This document shows positions 42,593-51,454 of a DNA stretch of 64,000 nucleotides, one piece after another (position 1 is the stretch's first letter; each line of letters opens with the position of its first letter). The position numbers and the translations under genes were made by a program. The notes under the pieces are model-generated. The model saw only the letters and a program-made list of their open reading frames with translations, was not told where the DNA came from and did no database searches. The stretch comes from Naegleria lovaniensis (taxonomy: Eukaryota; Heterolobosea; Eutetramitea; Acrasida; Naegleriidae): positions 711,597 to 775,596 of the forward strand of contig NW_025407829.1 of NCBI RefSeq assembly GCF_003324165.1, read 5' to 3'.

Positions 42593-45346
42593 ATGGCGAG
42601 TTACAATGAACAATCACACTTGTCTTCATCTCCCAATTCGCCGTCTTCGATGATGTTTACAAAAACAATTCTTTCGAAACCGACTTCTTCGTCTTCGCTG
42701 CTGTCAGTTGCCAGTGCGTATACCACTGGTTCGACGTCATTGCCCAATCATCATCATGGACAGGTATTGACATCTATTGGAGGATTGTTATCGGTTTCGT
42801 CGTGTTTGACAGGTTCGAGTGTTTGTTCGGCTCCTTCAGAAGCATCATCGCTGTCACTTGTCTCTTCGATGGATGAAGAGGTAGATTTACGTCAACAACT
42901 TCTCGAAGATGATTTTACTGGAATTGATTCAAAGAATTCATGTCAATGCTGCCAAAGTTTGTTTCAAACTCGACCATCCTCCTTTCCAGAAGGTCAACAA
43001 TTACATCCTTCAAATGAGTGTCCAAATGTAAATAACAATAGAATTAATGAAAACAATCATGAGCATGAGGAATATACACAAGAAGATGAATCTCATGAGG
43101 TTGAAGATTGGTGGAAATTTGAAATTTTCCACATTCATCAAACCCTCAAAGAAGAAGACCCCTCGACCTCACCAGCTGTCACTAATCAAACACCAGCCAC
43201 GACTGTTTCTTCTTCTTCAAACTCGATCGCCTACGAAGATTATTCTCCAATTCTCTCAGCTCCTTCATGTTTAGGTTCTTCTCCACTCATTTCCTCTTCA
43301 CCACTTTTAAATAGTCCTCGCACCAATTTTATATCTAATTCTCCAAATACGGCGTCATCCCTGTTGCAAGTGACATCGAATAATGAAAATGAACACTTTT
43401 TAGAAGCATTGTATTTGAATCGATTGTCCAATGCCATTCAAAGAAAACAAAAGAAATTGGAACAAGCTCTCAAAATTCACCAATCGAACTGTCAAGAATC
43501 TGCTTCGATTGGTCCACAAATTGTCACCTTTGTCTTGTCAGAATTGAAATTAGACGAATTAGTACATTCGAAATTGGCTGGAACGAGAACGTTACTCGTT
43601 CATTTAGCAGCTCGACATAACCGATTAGATATTTTGGAATTTTTAAAATCATGTTGTTGCGATGAAAAGTGTGAAAAGAAAGCTTGTCAACATTCAGAAA
43701 CATCCTGTTGTTGCTGCTCTCCTCAATCTCCTCTCCCAGAGACAAGTGACAGATCTTGTCAACCTTCTCATATCCAACATTCCTCTTCATGTCTCTCTCG
43801 ACGTGTGGCATTATGGACTTGTATCGACTCGAACGAATGCACTCCATTATTTTACTCCTGTCAAGGTTGTTCCACATGCAATGCTCACGATTGTTGTGTA
43901 TTTTTATTGGTTCAACTTCAGACCTTAATGGAACGAACGTGTTCTTCTTCGTCGTCGTCGTCGTCGTCAAATATTTCACACTCCGCTCAGTACGACTCGA
44001 TATCCATTCACAAAGCAGATCGATTTGGAAATCTTCCCATTGCCATGGCCTTTAAAAAACGAGATTGGAAAATGTGTGATTTATTGCAATTATTTGGAGC
44101 TTCTCTAGATGCCAATCATGGATCTTTTGGAGAGAGTCTTCTTCACACAAGTGTACGAGATTTAGATTTCTCTCGAGTCGAGTATTTGAGTCGTCATTGT
44201 CCCAAATCCATTCTTAAAAAGAATCAAAAAGATGAAAATGCACTCTTTGCATGTTTAAAAGATTATCGAGTGGCACAAGCCAAATCAGCCACTTCATTAG
44301 CAGAATATCACAAACAAGCGTCGTGTTCTCCCATTCGAACGTTGGTCAATAAGAGTGCACCCAAAGAAATTCGATGTCAATTCATTCAACAATTACTCGA
44401 AAATGGAAATGAATTATTTGGACGAGAAGCATTCGAAAAGGCACTTGTAATGAAAAATCAACATGGAAGAAATTTCTTTACCGAAGCAGTTGCATTCGGT
44501 GACGTTTTAGCCATCAAGACCATTCTCAATTATTTCACATTACAATATTTGGTGAATGTTTCTTCGAGACATTACGAACGATCGCGTGAAAATCATCGAA
44601 AATTGTTGGACTCGCTCATATTTTCAAAAGATCGACAAGGAAAGAATGTGTTACACTTGTCGTTGGAATTTGCAATGAAACGAATGAACAAATTTAATCG
44701 AGAGGATTATCAATCGTGGTTGGAGAGTTTTTGTTTTATTTTGACATGGTTGGAAGATTTTACCTTGTCGTTTAGAAATTGTCAAAAGTCAATGTCGTTG
44801 ATGAACCCTCCTGAATGTGACAAACTCTTTCATGAAAAGGATTTTCAAGGAAAATCAGCGATTGAGTATATTGAATTTGAAATTTCCTCAAATTTGGAAT
44901 GTGACAAGAGATGGTTGAATGCTTTGGATTTGTTGAAATGTTTCGAGTGCAAGTATGTTGCAGCGAGAACAATGGAATCGATTCATGGAATTACAACTCA
45001 TGCCAATGTCATCACAACACCCAAACACAAGAAGGGAATTTTGTCAGCTCTGTTTATATCGAGTCAGTTGTCTGATGAACATGTTCATCCAAAATCAATG
45101 AGTAGTAGTAGAAGTAGTAGTAGAAGTAGTAGTAGCAGTAGTAGTTTGACGTTGAGTTCCACGAATTCTTCATTGACGGCACATTCAGTTTCCTCTTCCT
45201 CATTGAGTGATAGTCTATCCTCTTCGAGTCAATCGTCATCGAAATCAACGAGTCAGCACAAAGCTGCCTCGATGTTGAATCCACGCCAACAACATGGAAA
45301 TGTGTTGAAAGAATTTATGAGGAAATTGTCCATGAAAAAGCAATAA
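42593..45346 (+). CDS. Ankyrin-repeat protein with Cys-rich insertion and Ser-rich ends
   Basis: Single exon, 917 aa, ATG start. Residues 1-260 are Ser/Pro/Asn-rich. Ankyrin-type helices appear from about residue 335 ('TRTLLVHLAARHNRLDILEFL'), 485 ('DRFGNLPIAMAFKKRDWKMCDLL'-like unit), 510 ('SLLHTSVRDLDFSRVEYL') and 620-690 ('NVLHLSLEFAMKRMN'). A Cys-rich insertion ('CCCDEKCEKKACQHSETSC' followed by CCC, near residues 355-380) and a second cluster ('CQGCSTCNAHDCC', near 424-436) fall between the first two repeats and could bind metal. Residues about 835-895 are poly-Ser/Arg, encoded by AGT repeats at 45099-45144. No catalytic domain. Partner and role unknown. Confidence 0.7.
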   Translation: MASYNEQSHLSSSPNSPSSMMFTKTILSKPTSSSSLLSVASAYTTGSTSLPNHHHGQVLTSIGGLLSVSSCLTGSSVCSAPSEASSLSLVSSMDEEVDLRQQLLEDDFTGIDSKNSCQCCQSLFQTRPSSFPEGQQLHPSNECPNVNNNRINENNHEHEEYTQEDESHEVEDWWKFEIFHIHQTLKEEDPSTSPAVTNQTPATTVSSSSNSIAYEDYSPILSAPSCLGSSPLISSSPLLNSPRTNFISNSPNTASSLLQVTSNNENEHFLEALYLNRLSNAIQRKQKKLEQALKIHQSNCQESASIGPQIVTFVLSELKLDELVHSKLAGTRTLLVHLAARHNRLDILEFLKSCCCDEKCEKKACQHSETSCCCCSPQSPLPETSDRSCQPSHIQHSSSCLSRRVALWTCIDSNECTPLFYSCQGCSTCNAHDCCVFLLVQLQTLMERTCSSSSSSSSSNISHSAQYDSISIHKADRFGNLPIAMAFKKRDWKMCDLLQLFGASLDANHGSFGESLLHTSVRDLDFSRVEYLSRHCPKSILKKNQKDENALFACLKDYRVAQAKSATSLAEYHKQASCSPIRTLVNKSAPKEIRCQFIQQLLENGNELFGREAFEKALVMKNQHGRNFFTEAVAFGDVLAIKTILNYFTLQYLVNVSSRHYERSRENHRKLLDSLIFSKDRQGKNVLHLSLEFAMKRMNKFNREDYQSWLESFCFILTWLEDFTLSFRNCQKSMSLMNPPECDKLFHEKDFQGKSAIEYIEFEISSNLECDKRWLNALDLLKCFECKYVAARTMESIHGITTHANVITTPKHKKGILSALFISSQLSDEHVHPKSMSSSRSSSRSSSSSSSLTLSSTNSSLTAHSVSSSSLSDSLSSSSQSSSKSTSQHKAASMLNPRQQHGNVLKEFMRKLSMKKQ

Positions 45347-45586
45347 TGCATTTCGAATCATCTTTCCACTCCATTAAGGATGCCATTTAATATAAATGTT
45401 GAGGAATAAATGTTTTTATTGATGAATGGAATGGGCAAGTTGTTTTAACAGCTGTGTTCTCTCGACGTCACTTTCACTATTATTATTATACACAATAGTA
45501 TTTATTGGTTTCACAAAACACATGACCAACAAACACCTTGACTCTCTTCAGCATGATGGTTAGTAATGACTTCACCACATTCACAT

Positions 45587-45982
45587 TTAAGGAGGTGTTT
45601 GTTGTTGTTGACGAGCAGCGGCAGCTGCAGCTTCAGCATCTCTTCTACCAACCGTTGTTCCCACAGCAATTGGAATAACAATAATGGCACACAACCATAG
45701 ACAAGTGACAGCAGCCAATGTGGCCCAAAACATGAGCCAACTCAAACGACCCCATTTTCTAGCACGTGGGACATCACTTTTTCTGTAACGCCATCCCAAC
45801 ATGTAAGGTAAACAAGCCAATGGATTCAATGTGAAAAATAGAATCAACGAGAGAAAGAATCCTGTCCAGAAACGGTCACGTGCATGATGTGCCTCTTCAC
45901 GTTCATAATAACGATTGTCGTATTTGAGACCACCGGCACCTGAAGCAGCAGTTTCGGTTGGATAGGTTTGTGTGTTCATCAT
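45587..45982 (-). CDS. Small two-TM protein
   Basis: Single exon, 131 aa; the frame opens two codons before the first ATG (45982). Two hydrophobic helices, about residues 43-65 ('FFLSLILFFTLNPLACLPYML') without its first Gly-rich lead and 85-112 ('WLMFWATLAAVTCLWLCAII'), are separated by a basic loop 'KSDVPRARKWGRLSW'. The tail is Ala/Gln-rich. Loop and first helix ('NPLACLPYML') resemble the C-terminus of the protein at 15093-16004 ('VPCLSLLPLL ... NPRERKFARFSKK'). Convergent with the ankyrin gene. Function unknown. Confidence 0.65.
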   Translation of the reverse strand: MMNTQTYPTETAASGAGGLKYDNRYYEREEAHHARDRFWTGFFLSLILFFTLNPLACLPYMLGWRYRKSDVPRARKWGRLSWLMFWATLAAVTCLWLCAIIVIPIAVGTTVGRRDAEAAAAAARQQQQTPP

Positions 45983-46036
45983 TTTCAATGAGTAGTGGTA
46001 TGAGAAGTAGTAGCAATTGTCGAGAGTGGTTAATGA

Positions 46037-46771
46037 TCACTTCTTCTTAGTGGTTTGTTTTTTTTGAGTTGATTTTGGAGTTTTAACGGATTGCTGCTGT
46101 TGTTGTTGCAACAGAGAGCACGCTGTGTGAGGAACAGTCATGGTTGACGACCAGAGTTTAACACACACAGAGAATGGTCGAGAGTGGAGTGTTATCATTG
46201 ATTTCTCTACAAATTTGGTCACTTCCCAATAGTCGACGTCAGTGATGCGTTGTTTTCATGCAGTATAGTGTTCGTGCAAATATGTTGGTATGAATAAATC
46301 AGGAATTTTCACTCTTTGAGAATGTATGAAAAGTTTTCTTTGTAAATTCTTAAATTGGTTATTTGCTGAAAAGAGCTTGATGGTCTGTTGGTAGTATACA
46401 ATTGGAGAAAAAGTGTCGAAATTTTGAAATGCTTGGCCTATTCTCAAACCTAACAAGTTCAAACGAAACTGGTCAAGAAATTTGTTAATTTTCTAAAAAA
46501 GGAGAATGAGAGAGGAGCTTTTCATATATTACGCAAGATAACGTCGAAGAGTCCAGTTGTTGGTTGAGTTTGAATAGAGGTTGTGATGATCCTTCCTTGC
46601 TAGATGGAATTTACAATTATTGTCAAGTAAGGTTCGTTGAAACCTTGGTAACAACCACGACAAGCGATTGTCCATTACATGACATTCCATAATGGATCTA
46701 AGGGTTTGTCCATGATCGCTGCAAGACGTTTGTTTGTATTCTGTGATTCGCTCGCTTCTCAATTCACTCAT
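46037..46771 (-). pseudogene. Broken minus-strand coding frame
   Basis: Three open segments (46771-46529, 46462-46256, 46222-46037) lie in one and the same frame, interrupted by TAA and TAG near 46.5 kb and one TGA at 46258-46256. A possible donor (GTAATA) and acceptor (TTTTTTAG) near the first break would remove 40 nt but put the next segment out of frame. No donor was found that would skip the TGA. The last segment ends in a Gln run and a 'KKQTTKKK' tail. Composition is coding-like but no family is recognised. It may be a decayed gene or a gene with a splice I could not resolve. Confidence 0.3.
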
Positions 46772-47123
46772 TTCTTCTAGTGAATCATGAAAATATGTTC
46801 ATTGGCCCCCATGATGATGAGGAATGTTTCATGGATCGGAACCTCACTACTGAAGAAAAGCCTTATCTTTTTTTCTGTGATAAATATTCTAATGGTTCTC
46901 ATAGAGATGGGTCGTCAGAGGATGTTGGATTTTCCTCTTAATTCCTCATCAGCTCTGAGTTTAATGAAAGAAGTAAATCCCTCTCTCAATCACCAATTCA
47001 ACTGCAACTAGTTGACTTGTAATGTACCAAAACTGTGAAGTATCTAAGGATGAATCAAGGTATTCTCAACTGGTGGATCATCAAAAAAGATCATCATTCA
47101 TTATTAATCTTGCAAAAAATTGA
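46747..47123 (+). pseudogene. Possible decayed plus-strand coding sequence
   Basis: Frame segments 46747-46941 ('NHENMFIGPHDDEECFMD'), 46942-47022 and, one frame over, 47022-47123 ('YQNCEVSKDESRYSQLVDH') have plausible amino-acid composition but are separated by a stop and a frame change. No domain recognised. From 47124 to 47484 I see only a short tandem repeat (ACAAATGAGAAT units near 47174) and no gene. Confidence 0.2.
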
Positions 47124-47484
47124 TCATGTTCAACCTGAGAAGTGTTCCTCGGAGTGGTTGTTTGGGACGAATACAAATGAGAATACAAATGAGAATACCA
47201 ATTCCATTGACACTACAACTTACGCCAAAGAAAATGATGGCTACGCTCTCCAACCAATCAGAAAACACTGCCGGATCGAAAAAAATTTGAGAGCTTATTT
47301 TTTCTGTGAACAACAGCACACGACCAATTTTTCGATCCCACACATCGTTCTTCATTTATTTCTTTGCTTTCTTCGTCGAGCCAGAGCATGTGCAGGTTCA
47401 ACTCTCTTGGCCTTTGCAACAGGTATCAACATGCCTTCTGTTCTCGCTGTTTCGTCTTCCAAATATTGATTCAAATTACTTCCT

Positions 47485-50208
47485 TCAGGCAACCCGATTC
47501 AAGGTTGAAATGGTGTAGTGTTGGTAGTCTTTAGGTACGGTCACACATTGGTCCGAACAGCTATGATTTTCAAATACAGTTGTGTCTTCCTCTCGATAAC
47601 AAAGTTGTTGAAGAATAGATTCATCATCGTTCACCTTCACAGTGTAATCGGAAGCAATTTCCTGCTTTCTCTTTTCCTTGAATCTCTTTGGCTGGCAAAG
47701 CATGAACGTGTTTGGAAGAACAGTGGAAAGAAAAAGTATTCTCAACTTTCGGAACAAAACCTGAGCCAATAGCTTTCCTTTTTGGCCAAGTTTAATGGTA
47801 GAACGAACACCGGTAGGTATTGGTTTCTTACAAAATGTCTCCATCAATAAATCCTTGTTATCATCAACATTGTCTCCGAGAGCTGACCGAACTTTGATTC
47901 CGTTTGATGAAAAATGCTCAAGATAGTCTCTAGTATTGGACAAAATATAATCATAATAGGAATAGGGAGTGCCACCACCTTTGCTTGATGCTCCTTCTAT
48001 TGATTCCTTCTCTTCAAGATGATTGCTTTCGAATGCTTGAGTTTCAAATTGCTTTACATTTCTGACTCTTCGCTTGAGAGCTAAAAAATGTTTCGCTAAG
48101 ATATGAGCATACCAACATTTACCTTGGAATCCTTGAGCAGCAGCAACATAAATATTCCAAAACAACGATAATGATTCCGAAATGACTTGATCCGATGCAT
48201 TCTTGTCAATATTATTCAACAAGCATTTCAATGCGTCCCACAACATTTGTGTTTGTTCCTTCTCGAAAAACGGAGACATCACTCCAACATTGTTCAGAAG
48301 AATGTTGCATGTGTTTCCATGAAGAAACATACGAACATCATTCCATTCTTCGTCTTCAACTTTCTGTAAGCCTTCAAGTCCCTTGATTTTAATAACAGCA
48401 TCCCAAAACTTGTCTTTCTCCTTAACACCACTCAATGTTATTCTCAAAACATTTTCACACAGTCGTTCCTTTGCATGAAGGACGCAAATAATAATATTGC
48501 ATGCAGGTAGTCCAAGAATACAGCCCAATGAATCCTGTGTTCTGGGTTTGTGGTTTTTGCAACATATTGGACTACATGTGTCGCAGTATGGGCACCACGA
48601 TCCTTGTTTCACTCCAGGACAGACCACACCTAACGCTTTCAAATCCATCGTTAAAAACACATCAATGGAGCAATGATTCGATTCGATTGTTATTCCGTGC
48701 TTCCGAATAATCTCAATTTCCTTTCGGAAATGATCTGCCACATGAATGAATTCACTCTCATCTCCAGACCAAATTGCAAGTGGAACGCATATAGCTCGAG
48801 ATTGACCTGTTCCGAAGCATTTGCTATTGATCACAGTAATGGTCAAAGTAGTCAGTTTTGAATTGGCAGCATAATCAAGGTTCAATGCAACAATTAAATC
48901 CTTGTTATCAATTTGATCCTCTTTACAAAGTTGTATCTGCTTTTTCTTCATAAAACCAATCCACTTCTTGTGCTGCAACACATAACAACATACAGTGGGG
49001 AGAATTGAGTGATAAATGATTTTTCGATCTCCATCTAATTCTTTAACCTTTACATTAAATATGTCAGTGCAGATTAAGTCTGTCGTTGATTGTGCATGCA
49101 ATAAGGTAGGTGAGGGTGTTAAATTTTTGACATGTCCTTCTGTTCGAAGTTCGTCCACGGCCTTATTAGAAATCACTTTTCGGTTTTTAATAAGAACTTG
49201 CTTTAAAGTGTTTTCTTTCAATTTGAAATGTCTTGCACTAGTTTTTTTCTTGTTTTGGTTATCGTTGTCATTTCTGTTACGCTTTTTATGGTTCTCTGTT
49301 TGGTGGTTCTTAATTTGAGACATCGTATTACTTTCTTTTGAGAAGAAGGTTTGTTCGTTGCATGATTCTTGTTGTTTTGACATACTATAATCCATACTAT
49401 CCAACAAACCTTCCTCTTTCATACGATCTTCGTTCAGCAATCCTTCCCTCCGTAACATCCCAAGAAATTCATAAATATCTTTAAATTGATCCATTTTGCA
49501 AATAATATCGTGACCTCCTAATCGTTGTAGCAGCTTTTCTTTTCGCTTCGTCTTGGTTCCATAATTTGCATCACCAAAATAGTCAGTGCATTTGTAATTG
49601 AAAGAATTGGTAACAATATCATCAGTGATATGAGTTAAGCCAAGATGTTGTTTGACATCAAGGAAATATCTTGCTTTTAGCTGAGAAGAGGTCTCTTCTA
49701 AGCATATTCGGTCGTTGGAACAAACTTTCCCAACAATAGACGTTATTGGGGGAGAAGAATTGTACTGATTTATTAATCGTTGCTTCCATTTGAACTCCTT
49801 TGATGAAGAAGAATGTGTTGGAAAATTTGAAACTGGTTCGCTCACTGATTCGTTTAATGATGATGATGATGCATGATTGTTGGTGATTGTTGGTGATTGT
49901 TGTCTTTGAGATTCGGATGTTGTAATGTTGTTGGTCAACAATAATGGTGATGGTGTAGGAATGAATGTCGAAGGCCATGAGTATGAAGGCCAGAATATGG
50001 GTTGATCAATGTAATCTTGCGACAATTGTTGTTGTGAATTGGGCCAATCATAGGATTGATTGGTGTTAATTTGAGACAACTCGTATTGTGGAGATTGAAA
50101 GTTCGGAATGAGTTGATATGTTGGCCAGTACAAGGATTGATTACTGTTGATTGGTAGCTCAGGTTGTGAATATTGAGAATTTGTTTGGTAGGGATAAAAT
50201 TGAGACAT
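47485..50208 (-). CDS. Large transposase-like protein, possibly domesticated
   Basis: Single exon, 907 aa, ATG start. Residues 1-65 hold degenerate repeats around 'NQSLYWPTY', 'NQSYDWPNS' and 'QPIFWPSYSWPS'; to about 330 the chain is Ser/Asn/Lys-rich. From about 400: 'VALNLDYAANSKLTTLT' (candidate first Asp), 'FLTMDLKALGVVCPGV' (second Asp), then 'WCPYCD' and a Cys/His cluster, 'VLHAKERLCENVL', and a helical region. An Asp followed by a CxxC insertion and a downstream His resembles RNase H-fold transposases of the Tnp2/KDZ type, including the gene at the left edge ('ADLPAR ... CHLC'), but I cannot place the final acidic residue. No inverted repeats were found around it. It could also be a host gene of unrelated function. 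Confidence 0.5.
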   Translation of the reverse strand: MSQFYPYQTNSQYSQPELPINSNQSLYWPTYQLIPNFQSPQYELSQINTNQSYDWPNSQQQLSQDYIDQPIFWPSYSWPSTFIPTPSPLLLTNNITTSESQRQQSPTITNNHASSSSLNESVSEPVSNFPTHSSSSKEFKWKQRLINQYNSSPPITSIVGKVCSNDRICLEETSSQLKARYFLDVKQHLGLTHITDDIVTNSFNYKCTDYFGDANYGTKTKRKEKLLQRLGGHDIICKMDQFKDIYEFLGMLRREGLLNEDRMKEEGLLDSMDYSMSKQQESCNEQTFFSKESNTMSQIKNHQTENHKKRNRNDNDNQNKKKTSARHFKLKENTLKQVLIKNRKVISNKAVDELRTEGHVKNLTPSPTLLHAQSTTDLICTDIFNVKVKELDGDRKIIYHSILPTVCCYVLQHKKWIGFMKKKQIQLCKEDQIDNKDLIVALNLDYAANSKLTTLTITVINSKCFGTGQSRAICVPLAIWSGDESEFIHVADHFRKEIEIIRKHGITIESNHCSIDVFLTMDLKALGVVCPGVKQGSWCPYCDTCSPICCKNHKPRTQDSLGCILGLPACNIIICVLHAKERLCENVLRITLSGVKEKDKFWDAVIKIKGLEGLQKVEDEEWNDVRMFLHGNTCNILLNNVGVMSPFFEKEQTQMLWDALKCLLNNIDKNASDQVISESLSLFWNIYVAAAQGFQGKCWYAHILAKHFLALKRRVRNVKQFETQAFESNHLEEKESIEGASSKGGGTPYSYYDYILSNTRDYLEHFSSNGIKVRSALGDNVDDNKDLLMETFCKKPIPTGVRSTIKLGQKGKLLAQVLFRKLRILFLSTVLPNTFMLCQPKRFKEKRKQEIASDYTVKVNDDESILQQLCYREEDTTVFENHSCSDQCVTVPKDYQHYTISTLNRVA

Positions 50209-50244
50209 TTTTGTTTTTAATAAAATTAATAATTTATTTCAATT

Positions 50245-50964
50245 TTAGAAGAAAGTAAATTCATCATCATCGTCGTATTTGATCTTGGTATCGTATGACA
50301 TATGCATGAACACTTCACTTGACTCTGTTTCAAGTATAAAAGAAATATTCTTAACTTGCAATAGGTATTCAGTTGTGACCACAGAATTGTCTTCCTGTGA
50401 AATGCAACTCTTGACAACTTGTCTTCCCCAATTCTCAAATAAATCCAGAACTGGTAAGGTATCTTTAAAACGATATCCAACACAGGGAACTTTGTACTTA
50501 ATTCCATGCCTATAGATCATTCTGTCAGAGTGGAAAAACGTTGCTCCCTTCATATTTTGAAACATCAGTTGAAAGGTTTCTGTTTCAATACAGCCACAAC
50601 TAATGGAGGTTCTTCGATGAATACCTCCCAACTTCAGCATTCTGTTAATCTTGACTCGGGCACACTTGGCAAAAAGTTGGAAAGATCTTGCGACGTAATC
50701 TTGTTCTTCTTCACAAAGGTCAAAGTAACTGTAGTTCAGAGGTTCAATTCGTGGTAAACCATGCTCAATGATGATATCTTTGAAATCGTAAGAGCTAGTT
50801 TCTTCTCTGCGTTGTTGTTGGATTTGTGTTGTGATGGGATCGGCTTCATTGTTGTTGTTGTTGTTGTTTGGAGCATCGAACATCATTGCATCGCCTTCAT
50901 CTATGACAATCTCGTACATATTGGTTGTTGCTGTAGATTGGAGTTGTTTGATTAGAATCGTCAT
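50245..50964 (-). CDS. Uncharacterised 239-aa protein
   Basis: Single exon, true ATG at 50964, ending 36 bp before the start of the transposase-like gene on the same strand. The first 60 residues include an Asn run ('NNNNNNN') and Gln/Arg-rich sequence. The rest looks globular, with a Cys pair ('ISCGCIETE') and an acidic C-terminal tail. No family recognised. The very short spacing to the next start is unusual for separate genes here and could mean a shared transcript or an unrecognised splice. Confidence 0.5.
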   Translation of the reverse strand: MTILIKQLQSTATTNMYEIVIDEGDAMMFDAPNNNNNNNEADPITTQIQQQRREETSSYDFKDIIIEHGLPRIEPLNYSYFDLCEEEQDYVARSFQLFAKCARVKINRMLKLGGIHRRTSISCGCIETETFQLMFQNMKGATFFHSDRMIYRHGIKYKVPCVGYRFKDTLPVLDLFENWGRQVVKSCISQEDNSVVTTEYLLQVKNISFILETESSEVFMHMSYDTKIKYDDDDEFTFF

Positions 50965-51454
50965 AATGATTCAGCCAAAATGTTGCTATTGTAAAACTTA
51001 CGTTATTGTGTGCTGTAATCTTCTAACATAAAATTGATACGTATATTGATGTTTACGTCAAGAGTTCAATGTTGATTGTCTTGTCAAACCTACGTGTGTT
51101 GTTTTGTTTCGATGATGAAAAAGGGCCACACAAAAATGCGGCACCAGAGACATTTTATATTTTTTTTTGTTGTAATTTGCTGTGAGCCAAATCATCATTT
51201 TCTTGGCCGCGAGCTGGCCCAAGCGACCGTGGTAAGTTGTAGTGTCATGTGCTGTTTCTGAATAATATGGTTGGAATATTCTCTTCAACGCGTGCGTTCA
51301 AAACACAGTGATGGTGCAGAAACGTCGCCAAAAAAGACCAACCGGACTCCAGTTTACAATTTTTTTTAGAAAAAAATAGGCATTTTTTTCTCGCTTATTC
51401 CCTCTCGGTTTCTCTCTCCGTATTCATTTTAATTATTATTATTGCTTCTTCATC
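50965..51454. other. Divergent intergenic region, 490 bp
   Basis: Promoter region between the 239-aa gene (-) and the CBS gene (+). It contains a locally G/C-rich imperfect palindrome near 51202-51224 (CTTGGCC ... GGCCCAAG) and a T/C-rich tract just before the CBS start. Short open frames here have no coding signature. Confidence 0.45.

Noticed and set aside
47035-47469. 144-codon open frame on the + strand
   Set aside because: Contains a short tandem repeat and has inconsistent composition; neighbouring frames look equally coding-like, fitting decay rather than a gene.
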